Source: Azolla pinnata
Taxonomy: Eukaryota; Streptophyta; Polypodiopsida; Salviniales; Salviniaceae
Assembly (NCBI GenBank): GCA_037176905.1
Contig: JBBBWG010025779.1
Span: forward strand, 14,472-73,151
Length of the DNA stretch: 58,680 nt
Reading direction: 5' to 3'
Below, one piece after another: positions 1 through 12,099 of the stretch (the first letter of the stretch is position 1; each line of letters opens with the position of its first letter). The notes beneath the pieces are model-generated. The model was given only the letters and a program-made list of their open reading frames with translations, made no database searches and was not told the origin of the DNA. The translations under genes and the position numbers were made by a program.

Positions 1-1010
1 GATGAGCCTTCCTCTAGGAGGGAAGAACCTTCCTCTAGGAAAGATGAACCTTCCTCTAGGAAAGATGAACACTCTTCGAAAAGGGATGAACACTCTTCGA
101 AAAGGGATGAACACTCTTCAAAAAGGGATGAACACTCTTCGAAAAGGGATGAACACTCTTCGAAAAGGGATGAACACTCTTCGAAAAGGGATGAACCCTC
201 TTCTAGACGGGAGGAAGCTTCTTCTAGGAGGGAGGAACCATCCTCGAGGAGAGATGAACACCCATCGAAAAGGGATGAACACTCATCGAAAAGGGATGAA
301 CACTCTTCCAAAAGGGAGGAACCTTCTTCGAAAAGGGATGAACCGTCTTCAAAAAGGGATGAACCTTCTTCTAGGAAGGATGAACCTTCTTCTAGGAAGG
401 ATGAACCTTCTTCTAGGAAGGATGAACCTTCTTCTAGGAGGGATGAACCATCCTCGAGGAGAGATGAACACTCTTCGAGAAGGGATGAATCCTCTTCTAG
501 AAAGGAAGATCCTTCTTCTAAGAGGGACGAACCTTCGTCTAGGAGGGATGAACCTTCTTCTAGGAGGGATGAACCTTCTTCTAGGAGAGATGATCGCTCC
601 TCTAGGAGGGATGAACTTTCCTCAAGGAGGGATGAGAGGGATGAACCTTCTTCTAGGAGAGATGCGCGCTCCTCTAGGAGGGATGAGCCTTCCTCAAGGA
701 GGGATGAGAGGGATGAGCCTTCCTCGAGGAGGGATGAACCGTCTTCCAGGAGAGATGAGCGCTCCTCTAGGAGGGATGAGCCTTCCTCTCGGAGGGAGGA
801 GCCATCATCTAGAAGGGATGAGCCATCAGCTAGAAGGGATGCAACCTCTTCTAGGAAGGACGAAAATCTTTCCAGACGAGATGAAAATTCTTCCAGGAAG
901 GATGAATCCTTCTCTAGGAGGGATGGGCATTCTTCCAAAAGAGATGAACCAGATTCCAGAAGGGAGGAACTGTCTTCTAGAAGGGAGAAAATAAGAGAAG
1001 ATTCTCCATC
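1..1010 (+). repeat. Coding 21-bp minisatellite (DEPSSRR heptads)
   Basis: About 45 imperfect 21-bp units encode D-E-x-S-S-R/K-R/K. Neighbouring units are often identical, for example the DEHSSKR units at about 64-200 and the DEPSSRK units at about 358-440. This points to recent unit duplication or homogenisation. Insertions keep the frame, including the short RDE extensions near 630 and 710. Confidence 0.9.
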
Positions 1011-1576
1011 TAGAGAAAAAGAAGCTGAAGTATCTGCTCAAGAGGAATATGCGGAAGGTGAAAAAACTGGCGATGGGATGCTCTCAAGATCTCCACTGAA
1101 AGAATCAAGTCCTATACCAGAGTCTGATGATGAGAAACGAGTCACAGAGCAAAATGTTGCTGACATTAAAGTACCTGCCATGGACAAGGATATTGAAGAT
1201 GGTGCAGAGGTTGTAAGCAGTTCATTTTTCATATGCTGTCTGCAGGTCCAAATGCTATAGTAAACGATAGAGAGAGTTAACGTGATTTGTCTGTTTCGTC
1301 CTTTGTTAGGATCTGGAGGCTGATGATAATGGGGATGATGAAGATTCCAAGGAGAAGAGACGACCTAGAAAGAAGCATAGGAAATCTGAGGATATTGAAA
1401 AACATGACAAACGGAGGAAAAGGCACAGGCACAGGCATCGATCCCCATTAGATTCCACAGATGCTATTCCTTCTCTAGATGGTCCCAGTCACAGTGATGG
1501 TGGTGCCATAAAAGATGTGACAAAGAAAGGCGGATCGTCAAGATCTGCATCGTTGAGTAATAGTGGAAGCGATTGA
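1..1576 (+). CDS. Arg/Ser/Asp-rich nuclear protein, C-terminal part (5' end outside window)
   Basis: The reading frame starting at base 1 is open to a GT donor after 1212 and resumes at an AG acceptor before 1310, ending at TGA 1574-1576. Exons in the window are 1-1212 and 1310-1576. The first 330 or so residues are seven-residue repeats of the type DEPSSRR / DEHSSKR. An acidic and serine-rich stretch follows, then a strongly basic segment (RRKRHRHRHRSP) and a tail ending SNSGSD. This composition is typical of nuclear RNA-processing or splicing-associated proteins, and the basic block looks like a nuclear localisation signal. No catalytic domain or RRM is visible in this part, so I cannot name the gene. 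The N-terminal domains that would identify it lie upstream of the window. The longer ATG-initiated ORF at 2-994 is an out-of-frame shadow. Confidence 0.8.
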
Positions 1577-3759
1577 AAATTGGCATCCTCAGCTCATGAT
1601 GATAAGGAACTGCGTTAGGTCTTTTTGCAAAATTTTCTTTTGTATTTGAGACAACCCATTGCCTAATTACCCCAATCACAAAACTGTTTTTCGTGCCCAT
1701 GTGCCATAATATGCAGGTTGGAGAACGAGGAGAATTGTGTAAGGATATATTCTTTGTATTGGAGATGACTTCAGAAGCTGATCTTAACAACACACTTTGT
1801 TACTCTCGACACTGTAGGTAGTTGAACTGAACAACATTGACTCATGCTCAAGGTCCTTAATTTGACTAAACTTAATATTTGCGCACTATGAAGGGGCTAT
1901 TACTATGTTTGGACGTGTAGTGTTGCCCTTGTGGAAGGTTGTATGCTTTTTCTCATGTTCTTTGCTAATGCAGAGTACTAGTAGGTGATTCAATGATTTG
2001 CACAATGAATTTCTTGATATTTTTTGCTTGATGCTGATGATGGGTTTAGTCAGATAGTGGCTGTAGAAAGTCAGATATACTCAGGAAATGGGTGATCCTA
2101 TCTTGCTGGTTGTATGGAAATGTGCTTTTCAAAGCTCATCGTAGATTTGGTTGCTTTGATATGTTTATTTGTAATGCTATTATATGTATGTGCTCATGGA
2201 GGAGCCATGCCTTTTATAAATTTACAGTTGTGTCTTGGTTGCAGTGTGATATTTTGCTGCTTGCAAGCAAAGTCTGAGTTGGAACATTCCAGCTTCAACA
2301 TCAGCAGAAACGTAACTTACGCCTAAGACAGCTAAGTGAGGCGATTCTGTTACCATGCCTGATTTGGAGTGTCAACTAACTGTTATTTGAGAATATGAAT
2401 CATATTTCATTGGCAAGTGTTTTTTTCTCTGTTGCTGGTTTATGCTCATCGAGTACGTTTTGTATTGTAGATAATCCAAAACCCCATTCAGGTTAGATGA
2501 TTGCTTGCCTAACTGGTTATGATGCGAGAAATAGTGTTCCTCGTGATGTTTTGTATAGAGCCTACCACATTGACATTCCCATTCTTTTGTTAAAAAAGTG
2601 CTGGATATGCTGGGATGTGAAAGTCCATAAACATTTGCATCATTGGTTCATTCTGCAGGCTAAATTGGAAATGCTGGAGTATATGTGCCCAGCCAGATAG
2701 GCATATGGTCTATTTGTGGATCAGTATAGTATGCACTAATACAATAGTGACTGACTGAAGATCTTCTCAATTGTGGGGAAACCTGACTGCTTGACTATGC
2801 TCTTGCTAGGAGTGAACACTGCCATAAAGCAACTGTTTTCATAATTGGAAGAAGGCTATGTATGTAATGCTCTGTTCTGAAGAGCCCTTGCTGTTCATCT
2901 TCATGCTAATCTGCACAAGTGCTCATCTACAAAGTCATGGGATAGGCATATTATACACTTTGATGGTGGGTGGGTTGGTTTATGCTTAATCTTTTCTATA
3001 CACTTTTGATGGACTAGGACATTTCTTTGTTCTATTCGACGATGTCCAATGAAGGAAGAAATAATAGATGAGTCAGTGAGTGCCGAATACGTTTCTTTTT
3101 TGTTGATGAAACTAGTCTTTGTGCCCAAGCTTTGATTGAGTTCCTGTTGGAGAAAGCTTCTGACAGTTTGTATAAAGCAAAACTTACCCTTTTGGCTGTT
3201 TTTTTGTTGGTTTCTGGTAAGTGATCTAAAACCCTGAAAAAATTCTCTCTTCATATACTGGCCTTTTTGTGGTGCTATGTATTACCCAGGCCCACACATA
3301 TGGTGCTATGGATAACAGATCTAGTAGGGTTTGTATTACAATGGCAGGAAATTGTTGGGAAGGCACACACAATGGTTCAAAGTGCAAATCGTCACATCGG
3401 AGAGAACATGTTTCAAGATGGTAGGTGAAAACTGCCTTAGGTAGGGATACAAAACACAACTTTAGCTTGCCTTTCTACATTGCTTGCAATCCAACCTTTT
3501 CGATCGATGGAAGCATTCGAGTTTTGTGTGGATAGAAAACAAAGAAAGTCGGGTATGCAGGTGGTAAACTTGTCGAGCTTCGATGCGGAACAAATTACAG
3601 GGGCAGATTGGTCTTACTGCAAGCAAGCAACTGGTCCCAGAACAACAAAGAGAGGAGAGAAACAAAGAAGAAGAACAAGAACAAGTTATTGTACAAAGGG
3701 TTTTTGATATTTTATTGGCTGTTTCATGAAGCTTTTCCTTTCTCCAGAGATGCAAATTA
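1577..3759. other. Convergent intergenic region / 3' UTRs
   Basis: This region separates two genes that converge on it. I see no convincing coding exon. The short ORFs here have no recognisable family and no good splice context. Part of it must be the 3' UTR of each neighbour. Confidence 0.6.
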
Positions 3760-6700
3760 TCAGAAGTTTGGTTGGCTGCGGAATGAGCCCATGGCCTTGA
3801 AGGCACTGGCGCGAAGTATGTACTGGTGGTAGCCTGCGGCAATGGCAGCTCCGACAAAGGGTCCGACCCAGAATATCCACTGCATTTTTGCCACAAGGAA
3901 TTAACAGAAGAGAGCTTGATCAGCGAAATTGGTGTGAATTTTACTAGGGAAAATGATCGAGTAACGCCTGACAAAATCATAAATTACATTTTTAATGCCT
4001 AATGAAACTAGAAATTTACCGAAGATCAACATCGATTGATTAATACCGAATCGATTAATTAAGGTGAGCTCAATTACTATCAAATTAATTTAATGCTCAA
4101 TTAATTGATGAACACTAAATTAGTCTGTTAATCAATTAATGAGATTATCAAAATTACTAACTTTTGTTGATCGAATATAATAAGGAAATCAATCAGGATC
4201 AATTAGTAGGAAGCGATTAGGAATAAAATCGATTAACTTTATTGATGCTGATGGAAGATGAGAGTAGGTGTTAATTAGTAATTTCTTATTCTAGTGGCCG
4301 TTAAAAATGTAATTTATAATTTTGTTAGACGTTTTTTGGTAATTGTCCCAATTTATTGCTTACATTTCAACGCCCGCTAAAATTAGACATTACATATTGA
4401 ACGTCTAGTTCTAGCTCTCACTAAGGATTAATGCCAAGTAATCGATTAACACCGAATTAATTAGATTATGAAATTATTTTAGCTCATGTTAATCGAATCC
4501 AGTAAGGGAATCGAGCAAAATAGGAAGTAGGAAGCAATGAGCAAAATAGCAGTAGGAGGATTTATGACCCAATAAACACGAGAAGAGATATTAGCCAGAT
4601 GGGAACGATTAGTAAGGAAAGGAACAGTAGAATCGATCAGCGAGAAGCGATTACGAATTTAATCAGTCAAAACGATTAAAACTAGGCATCAATCCGTACT
4701 TTCTCATTTTAGTGGGCATCGAAATGTAATTCTTAAATTTGTGACGCGTTTTTTGGTAGTTTTCCTAATATATACATATACATATACGTATATGTATACA
4801 TATACATACATACATACATACATATACATATATATACATATACATATATATACATATGCATATATATATATATATATATATATAGGATTAGCTTCTTTAG
4901 TCCTTACATGATCATCCCAGGATTCCTTGTGCCCGTAGATGACGGCGGCGCCAAAGCTGCGGGCGGGGTTGATCCCGGTCCCAGTGATGGGGATGGTGGC
5001 CAAGTGGACCATGAAGACGGCGAATCCGATGGGAAGGGGAGCGAGAACCTGTCGGATTAAGAAAAAAAACAAAACGGGGTCGCAGAAATCAGTTAAAAAA
5101 CACTTGGCAATTGATTAGATCGACTGTGCTAAGCTTCATTCGATCGATTCGATTCTATTCTATTTGATTCGATTCGATTCGATGCCTACAAAGAAAGCAG
5201 AGGGAAGAATCGATCAGGTGCCAGGTGGATCAGGAGATCAGAGTCCTGTTGCAGATGGGTTTTTTTTTTTTTTTTTTTTTGTAAATTTCATAGTCGCAGA
5301 TGCTGGGATTGATCTGACTCGCTTACCGGGACGTGGGAATCGCGTGCATTGCGCTTGGGGTCGGTGGCGGAGAAGACAGTGTAGACAAGCACGAAGGTGC
5401 CGATGATCTCGGCCGCGAGGCCAGTGCCCTTGGAGTAAGTCGGGCTCACGACGTTGGCTCCGCCTCCAGATGCTACGTACAGAGCTGTCTGAAAGGACTT
5501 GATGAGGCCCACGCCGCAGATCGCGCCCACGGATTGCGCAATGATGTAGCCGATCGCGCGCGGAAGCGTCACCTTCCGCGCCAGGAATAGCCCGAATGTT
5601 ACCGCAGGGTTGATATGCCCACCTGCCAGAATTTGGAGTCAGAGCTGCCTGCTTACAGATCTGCTGATGACCTCGAATCGATATTCAGAGATGAATGGGA
5701 ATATGCTAGAGTCTCGACACGTGTCGAGCTGTTACAGATGATCTTTGCTAAAAGATTGAATCGATATTAGAGATTGAATGGGAATGTGCAAGAGTCCGAC
5801 AAGTGTCAAGCTGTTAACAGATCTCTCGGCTGATGAGCTGAAGCTATACTTAGCGGAGATGAGAGAGAATAGAATGGATTAAGGGTGCTCAACCACACCA
5901 AACCACCTGCTGAGCGAAGGACTTTTGCAAACGAATCCCTCCTACTATTTTGTGTCCTAAACCCCAAAGAATATCAAACACCTCGGATTTATATCTCGGA
6001 AAGGTGGACACATAAAAGATCCGATGACTGAGAGCCTAGCCTCATCGAGAGAGTCTTCAGAATTTCTCTGATAACTAGTAGTTAGATTGGTTTTTCTAGG
6101 GCTCCCTGACTGCAAAGTGTGTTCAAACGTTTTTAGTGACAGATTGGGGCTAGTCTCAGTCTTAAGACAACCCCTTAAAACCAATCAAATTAGCCTTATA
6201 AATTGGTTCCCTAAAGTTATGCCCGCAACACCAGCCACGGATCCATGCTTTGATGCAATCATGCATGGCAATGCACGCTACATCGATGTGGCTTGTCACT
6301 ACTGAATTCATGTAGTAGTAGTAGTAGCAGCAGTAACTCTACTCTGCTGCTGCTGCTGCTGCTACTGAGTCGGAAGGTGGCATTTTCTTTATTAGGAACA
6401 TGTTCAATTTTCTATTTTCACACGTTTAATTCTCTCTTGTATGCACTGCTCTCTCTATTACAACACTCTCTCTAATACAATGCCCTCTCTAATATAATGC
6501 CCTAAAAAGACAGTGCGTTATGCTGCAACGCGGGTGTTATATTCTGTGTTGTTGAGAAACGCGTATTTTTATAAGTAAAATACGTTTTAGGATACTCAGA
6601 TATATTCTCCACATAGTTAATATTTTGGAACTGTCAAATTTTTAGTCAATTTTAAAAATACCAAAAATGGTTTTTAACTAGGGCCATTGTTTTAACTTGA

Positions 6701-7677
6701 AATTTGGGAGAGTGGATATCAGTCAATTTATTAACTTAAAATTATAAACTTGATTTCGTATATTTCAAGATTTTATAAATTTACTAACACCGAGAAATAG
6801 AATATAAAAACTTTTAATGATATGTAGGTTTAATCAATTGTAAATTTGTATAATTACTTAAGGTATTTTAACATATCTAACCCATATTTTACTTATTTAA
6901 TCCGTACGTAACATGTATTCTATGTATTGAACCCGTATATAATGTATTTAACTGTATTTTACGTATTTAATCTGCATGTAACCTGTATTCTACATATTGA
7001 ACCCGTATATAATGTATTTAACCCGTATCTAACTGTATTTTACGCATTTAATCTGTATTCTCCATTATTTAACCCATATTTAAGATATTTAACAATTATA
7101 CACTAATATACGTATTCTACGTGTTTATAAAATCTTTATGAAGTACTATTAAAATACGTAGCATACATACTGTATGCATACGGTGTACTACGGATGTAAT
7201 AACATTGGTTGTAACATTGGTTGTATAATGCATTAGAGCGGATATACGTTGGCAATAGCAGTAGCAGTAACAATAATATCTGTAGTAGCAGTAGCAGCAT
7301 CAGTAGCAATAACAATATCAGTAGCAGTAACAGTAACAGTATCAGTAGCAGTAACAACAACAGTATCAGTAACAGCAACAGTATTGGTAGTTACCGGAGA
7401 TGCCTGCGGTGCAGTAGACGAGGACGAAGATCATGCCGCCAAACGCCCACGCGATGCCGAGGATGCCGACGCCGCCGCACGACTTGCTCTGCACCACCCC
7501 GATCACGGTTGCGACGCAGATGTAGAGGAACAGCAGAGTGGCGACGAACTCGGCGATGAGAGCGCGGTAGAAGGACCAGCGCCCGAGCTCTTCGGCGTCG
7601 AACAGCGGCGCAGACGGCGGGTCCACGTAATCACGCCCTCCGCCCTCTGCGTTGTCGCCTGCAGCCCCTTTGCCCAT
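3760..7677 (-). CDS. PIP2: Plasma-membrane aquaporin, PIP2 type (complete, 4 exons)
   Basis: This is a water channel (major intrinsic protein) of the plasma membrane. Exons on the minus strand are 7677-7395, 5622-5327, 5048-4908 and 3879-3760, all with GT-AG introns. They join to 840 nt, or 279 aa, the usual PIP2 length. The first NPA is residues 99-101 in HINPAVTFG and the second is 220-222 in [11 protein letters not shown]208, T217 and R223 fit the PIP selectivity filter. The loop D pH-gating histidine is H191 in RNARDSHVP. The C-terminal serine phosphorylated in PIP2s corresponds to S272 in MGSFRS. T113 stands where many PIP2s have a loop B phosphoserine. The short N-terminus with [12 protein letters not shown] favours PIP2 over PIP1. 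The start ATG (7677-7675) precedes GKGAAGDN; no in-frame upstream ATG was seen. Introns 1 and 3 are swollen by microsatellites and MITE-like sequence. Confidence 0.96.
3947..4349. mobile_element. MITE-like element, copy A (in PIP2 intron 3)
   Basis: The two ends are inverted repeats of about 55 bp. The left end has ATAAATTACATTTTTAATGC, and the right end is its near complement (AAAAATGTAATTTATAAT) followed by GACGTTTTTTGGTAATTG. The interior is AT-rich and full of ATCGATTAAT-like words. There is no coding capacity. Related copies lie near 4358-4766, 39364-39900, 57680-58036 and 58288-58680. Confidence 0.7.
4358..4766. mobile_element. MITE-like element, copy B, adjoining copy A
   Basis: It starts with the subterminal motif ACATTTCAACGCCCGCTAAA and ends with GACGCGTTTTTTGGTAG, the same right end as copy A. 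Its outermost left end appears truncated. The interior resembles, in reverse complement, the copy that runs off the right edge of the window. Confidence 0.6.
4770..4885. repeat. Compound TA/CATA microsatellite
   Basis: TATACATA/TATG repeats grade into pure (TA)n just inside the intron downstream of PIP2 exon 3. The (TA)n ends about 20 bases from the splice donor. Confidence 0.9.
5641..5830. repeat. Direct repeat of about 105 bp, two copies, in PIP2 intron 1
   Basis: Two diverged copies each carry an ATCGATATT word, then GAATGGGAAT, then a GTC-GACA(C/A)GTGTC(G/A)AGCTGTT block. The first copy keeps the palindrome CGACACGTGTCG, with a CACGTG G-box core. The second copy has decayed there. Confidence 0.7.
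6900..7085. repeat. AT-rich tandem repeat, about 68-bp unit
   Basis: Two to three units share GAACCCGTATATAATGTATT, CTGTATTTTACG and similar words inside PIP2 intron 1. Confidence 0.7.
7250..7385. repeat. Trinucleotide repeat (GTAGCA/GTAACA)n
   Basis: A degenerate trinucleotide array abuts PIP2 exon 1 on its intron side. It yields apparent ORFs of Ser/Asn, Val/Ala or Leu runs on both strands, which are not genes. Confidence 0.9.
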
Positions 7678-7689
7678 TTCTCTCTCTTC

Positions 7690-7910
7690 ACAGTAGCAGT
7701 CTGTTTGCTTCAGTCGGTCTGGGTTCGAATCTCGCTTGTTTGAATCTGGCTTTGTTTGCTTCAGCTGATCTGGGTTCGAGTCTGGCTTTGTCTGCTTCAA
7801 CTGACCTGGGTTCGAGTCTGGCTTTTCCCTGAATCTAGCGAGCTGGTCTGGGCTCCGTATTATTTATATATATATATATGTCTGCTCGAATCTGGCTTCG
7901 TCTGGGGCCT
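7690..7910. repeat. Tandem repeat of about 40-50 bp in the PIP2 5' leader/proximal promoter
   Basis: Units of the form TTTGCTTCAG...TCTGGGTTCGA(A/G)TCT...GGCTTTG occur three times (about 7706, 7757 and 7793), with degenerate echoes to 7910. Each contains GGTTCGA(A/G)TC, which resembles a tRNA B box. The units lie directly upstream of the PIP2 start codon. Confidence 0.75.
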
Positions 7911-8238
7911 GAAGCTGGCTCTGCTCGCTCGGTCTCGCTAAGTTTGGTCGGGCTTGATCCAGCCTCTTTGTGTCCACACTTAAGGCTCTGCGCTCGGAGT
8001 CGGCGCCAAGCAGAAAACTCCTGTATCAGCTGCTTCAGCTCCCACTGCTATCTTCCCCTCTCTCAATCTCTCTCTCTCTCTCAGGCACAGAAACAGAACA
8101 CAGACCCAAAGCCACAGATACAGATACAGATACAGAAACAAGCGACAAGTCTGTAAGTAAAGATGTTGGGGGGGCACTTTGCACTCTGCGGGAGCTCCGG
8201 TAGTCTTGCTTGCCTTATTTATTGGATCACTGAAGAGC

Positions 8239-8240
<2 letters not shown>

Positions 8241-8298
<58 letters not shown>
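8241..8298. repeat. (CT)29 microsatellite
   Basis: Perfect CT dinucleotide run, about 0.57 kb upstream of the PIP2 start. On the gene's strand it reads (GA)n, a possible GAGA/BBR-BPC target. Confidence 0.95.
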
Positions 8299-8302
<4 letters not shown>

Positions 8303-8764
8303 CTTTCGGCATTTTATTTCTTTATTTTTACAATAATGTCCCCTCTTTTGTCTGTTCTTTAAAGAGTTCCCCCCCTTGTGGTGTTTCGAACCACAAACCG
8401 GTTGTCGTGCGTCGGCCACCGCCCTGGAGCCGACATTCGCGTGAAATACGGGCGCGAGATCGTCTTCCACGTGTCCCTTATCCGGAGCACGAGAGTCCAA
8501 TGGCCTCATCGGGATCGATCGAAGCCGATCATACTGGTGCCCACCCAATACCCATCGGCCCATTGCTCGATCGATCGATCGATCGATGGATACTAATTGT
8601 TTATGTTGGAGTAAAGCTAACACAGACAGAGTATTTTCGAGCCTGTTAGTAGCAGCAGTAGCAGCAGCGGTCAGTGAGTGAAGTCTGGAGAGCCCACTAG
8701 TGAGTGGACCCTGACTTTATCGTGGACAACGCAGAGGCTGGTGGAAGTTATCCAGAAGGACAAA

Positions 8765-8767
<3 letters not shown>

Positions 8768-8841
<74 letters not shown>
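8768..8841. repeat. (GA)37 microsatellite
   Basis: Perfect GA run opposite in phase to the CT run 470 bases away. Together they could pair as a long hairpin. Confidence 0.95.
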
Positions 8842-8847
<6 letters not shown>

Positions 8848-9778
8848 AGAAAAAATTAAAGAAATCGCTCCTCGATTCCTTCCTGTTAATTGTAGTCGAA
8901 GTTATTCTCGGACCAAACTTTATCGGAATCTCTCTCAGTTCGCGCGCGATGTTTGGCGCAGGTTTTTCCTGGGGGCCTAGAGAGCTGCGATCGCATCCGG
9001 GGTTCCTTTGCTTCCGAGTAGTTCATTTTTAAAAGAGTGATTCATCAAGCATGCTTTGCTGGCTAGATTAAACTAATCGCCAAAGATGGCGAGGAATACG
9101 TATGTATGTATGTATGTATGTATGCATATACATTTGGATGTATACAGTGCGTCCTTGTCTCCTTCGGGTTTTAGTGTTTTTTTTAGCTGGATTCTCCCCC
9201 TGTTCCATCTAGCTATATATAAATCTAACACAATTAGGTCCATTATTGAAGATCCGAGTGGGGGGTTTGCTTGAAAAAAACTCCCTCTCACTGGCACTGT
9301 CACATTCCTCGCTCCCGACGCCCAGAGACTCTGAGACGTTGTTTATTCTGCACTTCATGCCAGACTCAGAGACTCATATGGAATCTATCGATTTCTTCAT
9401 CATCATCACCATCATCATCATTGCTGTCGCCATCATCACCATCTTCGTTCTTTCCTCTTTTTCTCTTCTTTGTGGGACGATTCGGCAATCATGCGTGTCC
9501 TTCTGGCACCGAGCTCTTTGCCGATCACTGGGGCAAGATCCATAGATTCTCCTCCATTTCTTCTTCCGCTTCTTCTTCTTCTTCTTCTTCTTCTTCTTCT
9601 TCGTCTATGTGCCGATTTGCACAAAGGGATTTGTTTAGTATGTCCAAAGTCAGGGGGCAAGATTCTCTCTTTCGTCGAATGCCATGCGCATACACATACA
9701 CACATGCATACAAGCAAAAGCAACCATACCGAAATCGATGTATATATAATAGCATTCTTAGATTCTCTTTGTGTAATG

Positions 9779-9811
<33 letters not shown>

Positions 9812-10650
9812 TTGTGTGTCTATAGAATGAACAAAAGCAAGGATCATTCAAAAGCTGGTAAGTAGTTTCTTGGCTCAATTTTTTTTCTGTTGAAAATAAG
9901 AGAGAAGTGACGACGAAGAACACCACCAATCTTATTGTGCCCACAAGCACCACTTTCCCAAGAACTACTCTCCTTTTGCTTCCGTTGCTTTCGATGCTCC
10001 TTGTGTGTGCTTATTGTTACAAAGGAACAAGTGAGAATCATCATTCCAAGCACACTATAGAGCTCTAGATTGATCATGTGCTTGCTGAGCAAGCACATGG
10101 CACCCACTTTCCCATCGACAACCAAACAAGCATGTATATAATTGTGTGTGTGTGTGTGTGTGAATTTAAAAAAAGAATGGTTGGGATTCATATCCGATAT
10201 TCTTCATGCTTCGCTGATTCCAATAGAATAATATTAGATTGGGAATGAGCTATCCACAACTCACACAAATGCAAATCAGAAACCTCAACCCATCCAATGG
10301 CAGCAAGGATCTCCACGTTCGGTTGTTGGTAGATGTCTAAATCTGTTAAAAGTGCCAGTCATATATATAATGAAAATTTATCTTAGATAGTACAACGAAG
10401 ATCTCACCATAGCTTTTAAGTGTTGTATATGTGCTTGTGTATATTCTAATATGTAATGTGTACTGACATCTTTGGTGTTCTAGTATGCGTACTCCGATCT
10501 CTCTTTCTCTGTCTCTCTCTCTTTCATTCTCACAAGGACTTTCATCTGAATTATGTTTCTCATTAGATGACAAACCACCTCATCCAAAATTCCATGACAT
10601 TGAAAGCTGAAATGAAGGTGTCATTGCCATGGGAGGACTAACATAAAAAC
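8842..10650. other. Intergenic, microsatellite-rich, no gene seen
   Basis: It holds (GTAT)n near 9102, (ATC)n near 9395-9440, (TTC)n at 9557-9603, and (TG)n near 9787-9810 and 10142-10162. ORFs up to 184 aa here translate these repeats and their flanks. None has a recognisable domain. Confidence 0.7.
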
Positions 10651-10657
10651 ATCAATC

Positions 10658-11000
10658 AGAATTAGATAAGAATGGACCAGCAAGTTCAAGGGTTGATACA
10701 TGTAAGAAGAAACAGACAACTCAGAAGTATATAATGTTAAAGAATTAGATAAGAATGGACCAACAAGTTCAAGGGTTGATACATGTAAGAAGAAACAGAC
10801 AACTCAGAAAACTAATTCCATAGTTGTGCATAGTAGTTTATATGAAGAAAGCCGGCGAGAAATGTCGACCAACGAGATGCCTTCGATTTAATGTATGTGT
10901 AGTGGAAAAATAGGCTAAATTCCTCGATTCAGTGTAAGTGTAGTGTAAAAATAGATTAAATTCCTCGATTCAGTGTACTTATAGTGGAAAAATAAACGAA
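10658..11000. repeat. 83-bp direct duplication followed by a 43-bp triple repeat
   Basis: The block starting AGAATTAGATAAGAATGG at 10658 recurs at 10741 almost unchanged over about 75 bases. From about 10878 three units share CTCGATT(C/T)A(G/A)TGTA and AGTG(G/T)AAAAATA. Confidence 0.85.
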
Positions 11001-11275
11001 ATTATTATGATCGGTCACTACTTGAATACGGTGTTATGTGCCAACCAAGTAAGGGCATCATCCTTCAAAGGAGACAATAATTGTGGCAAGCTCCTTGTCA
11101 TAAATCAAATAGCTCATTTTGGCTTCAGTGAATTTTCAGGAATAGTACACCACTAGATGCACTATGTTGGTGTCTTCTACTTAGGATAAGATGATATCAA
11201 TAGTGAAGTCAGAGGTGTTGGTTTCATCTTGAAAGGGTTTTGTTGGGTCGGCATGGAGAAACATAAGAGCAGTAT

Positions 11276-12091
11276 TTAATGCTTAAGTGCCTCAAATGCA
11301 TTTTGTGTCACTGAGATCCATAAAAATGGAGTACTTTTGCGGGTGAGTGCGATTAAGGGTTGTGTTAGGGTGGAAAATCCCTTGATAAACTGACAATAAA
11401 AATTCGCAAAGTTGAGAAATGTCTGAACCTCTTTAAGTCGAGTTAGAGTTGCCCACTCTCCAATGACTACTACCTTTTTTATATCCATCCTAATGCTATT
11501 GGGCAAGATAATGTAACCCAAGTATTCGATCGAGATACGGTCAAACTCACATTTTTCACTTTTGGCATAAAGTTCGTGTTCTTGAAGTTTGACAAGAACT
11601 AATCGGACATGTTGGCTGTGCTCTTCCGTGTTTGACAAAAAAACTAAAATATTATCAAGGTAAATTAAAAAAAAATGATCGAGATATTACTAGAATATAT
11701 CGTTCATCATATATTAAAAAACGGTTGGGGCATTAGTAAGACCAAAAGGCATTACATTATATTCGAAATGCCTATATTATTTTTCAGAATGCGGTTTTCA
11801 ACTCATCACCGGGCTTGATGCGTATCAAATTGTAGGCATCACGGAAATTGATTTTGGAGAAGACATGTGGGGATTGGAGCTGATCTATGAGTTCAGGGAT
11901 GAGAGGTAACGAATAGCGGTTGTGGACAGTGAGTTTGTTGAAACTCCAAGAATCGACACATAAGCCTAGAGAGTTGTCATCCTTCTTGACGAATAGGATG
12001 GAGCCTGGCTAGCGACTTAAAAGGTTGAATAAATCCTTTCTCGAGGTTCTCATCAAGATATCCTCGAAGGGCCTTTATCACTAGTGCAGAC
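11276..12091 (-). pseudogene. Ty3/gypsy reverse transcriptase fragment
   Basis: Translating the minus strand from about 12091 downward gives gypsy RT motifs in order. These are YLDENLEKGFIQP, ILFVKKDDNSL, NKLTVHNRYSLPLIPELIDQL, FSKINFRDAYNLIRIKPGDE, and then a continuous 120-residue stretch at 11638-11276 with KCEFDRISIEYLGYII, EVQTFLNFANFYCQFIKGFS and PLIALTRKSTPFLW. Stop codons and frameshifts separate the first part from the second. The catalytic YxDD region falls in the damaged stretch near 11640-11700. This is a dead remnant. Confidence 0.88.
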
Positions 12092-12099
12092 AACCCATA

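Noticed and set aside
2..994. 330-aa ATG-initiated ORF rich in Met/Leu/Gly
   Set aside because: It is the +2 frame of the DEPSSRR repeat. The frame starting at base 1 continues through the splice site to a sensible stop.
7678..7800. 41-residue N-terminal extension of PIP2
   Set aside because: The frame is open upstream but has no ATG; PIP2 proteins normally start as at 7677.
9271..9953. ORFs of 130-184 aa with Ser or Glu runs
   Set aside because: They read through (TTC)n, (ATC)n and (TG)n microsatellites without recognisable domains.
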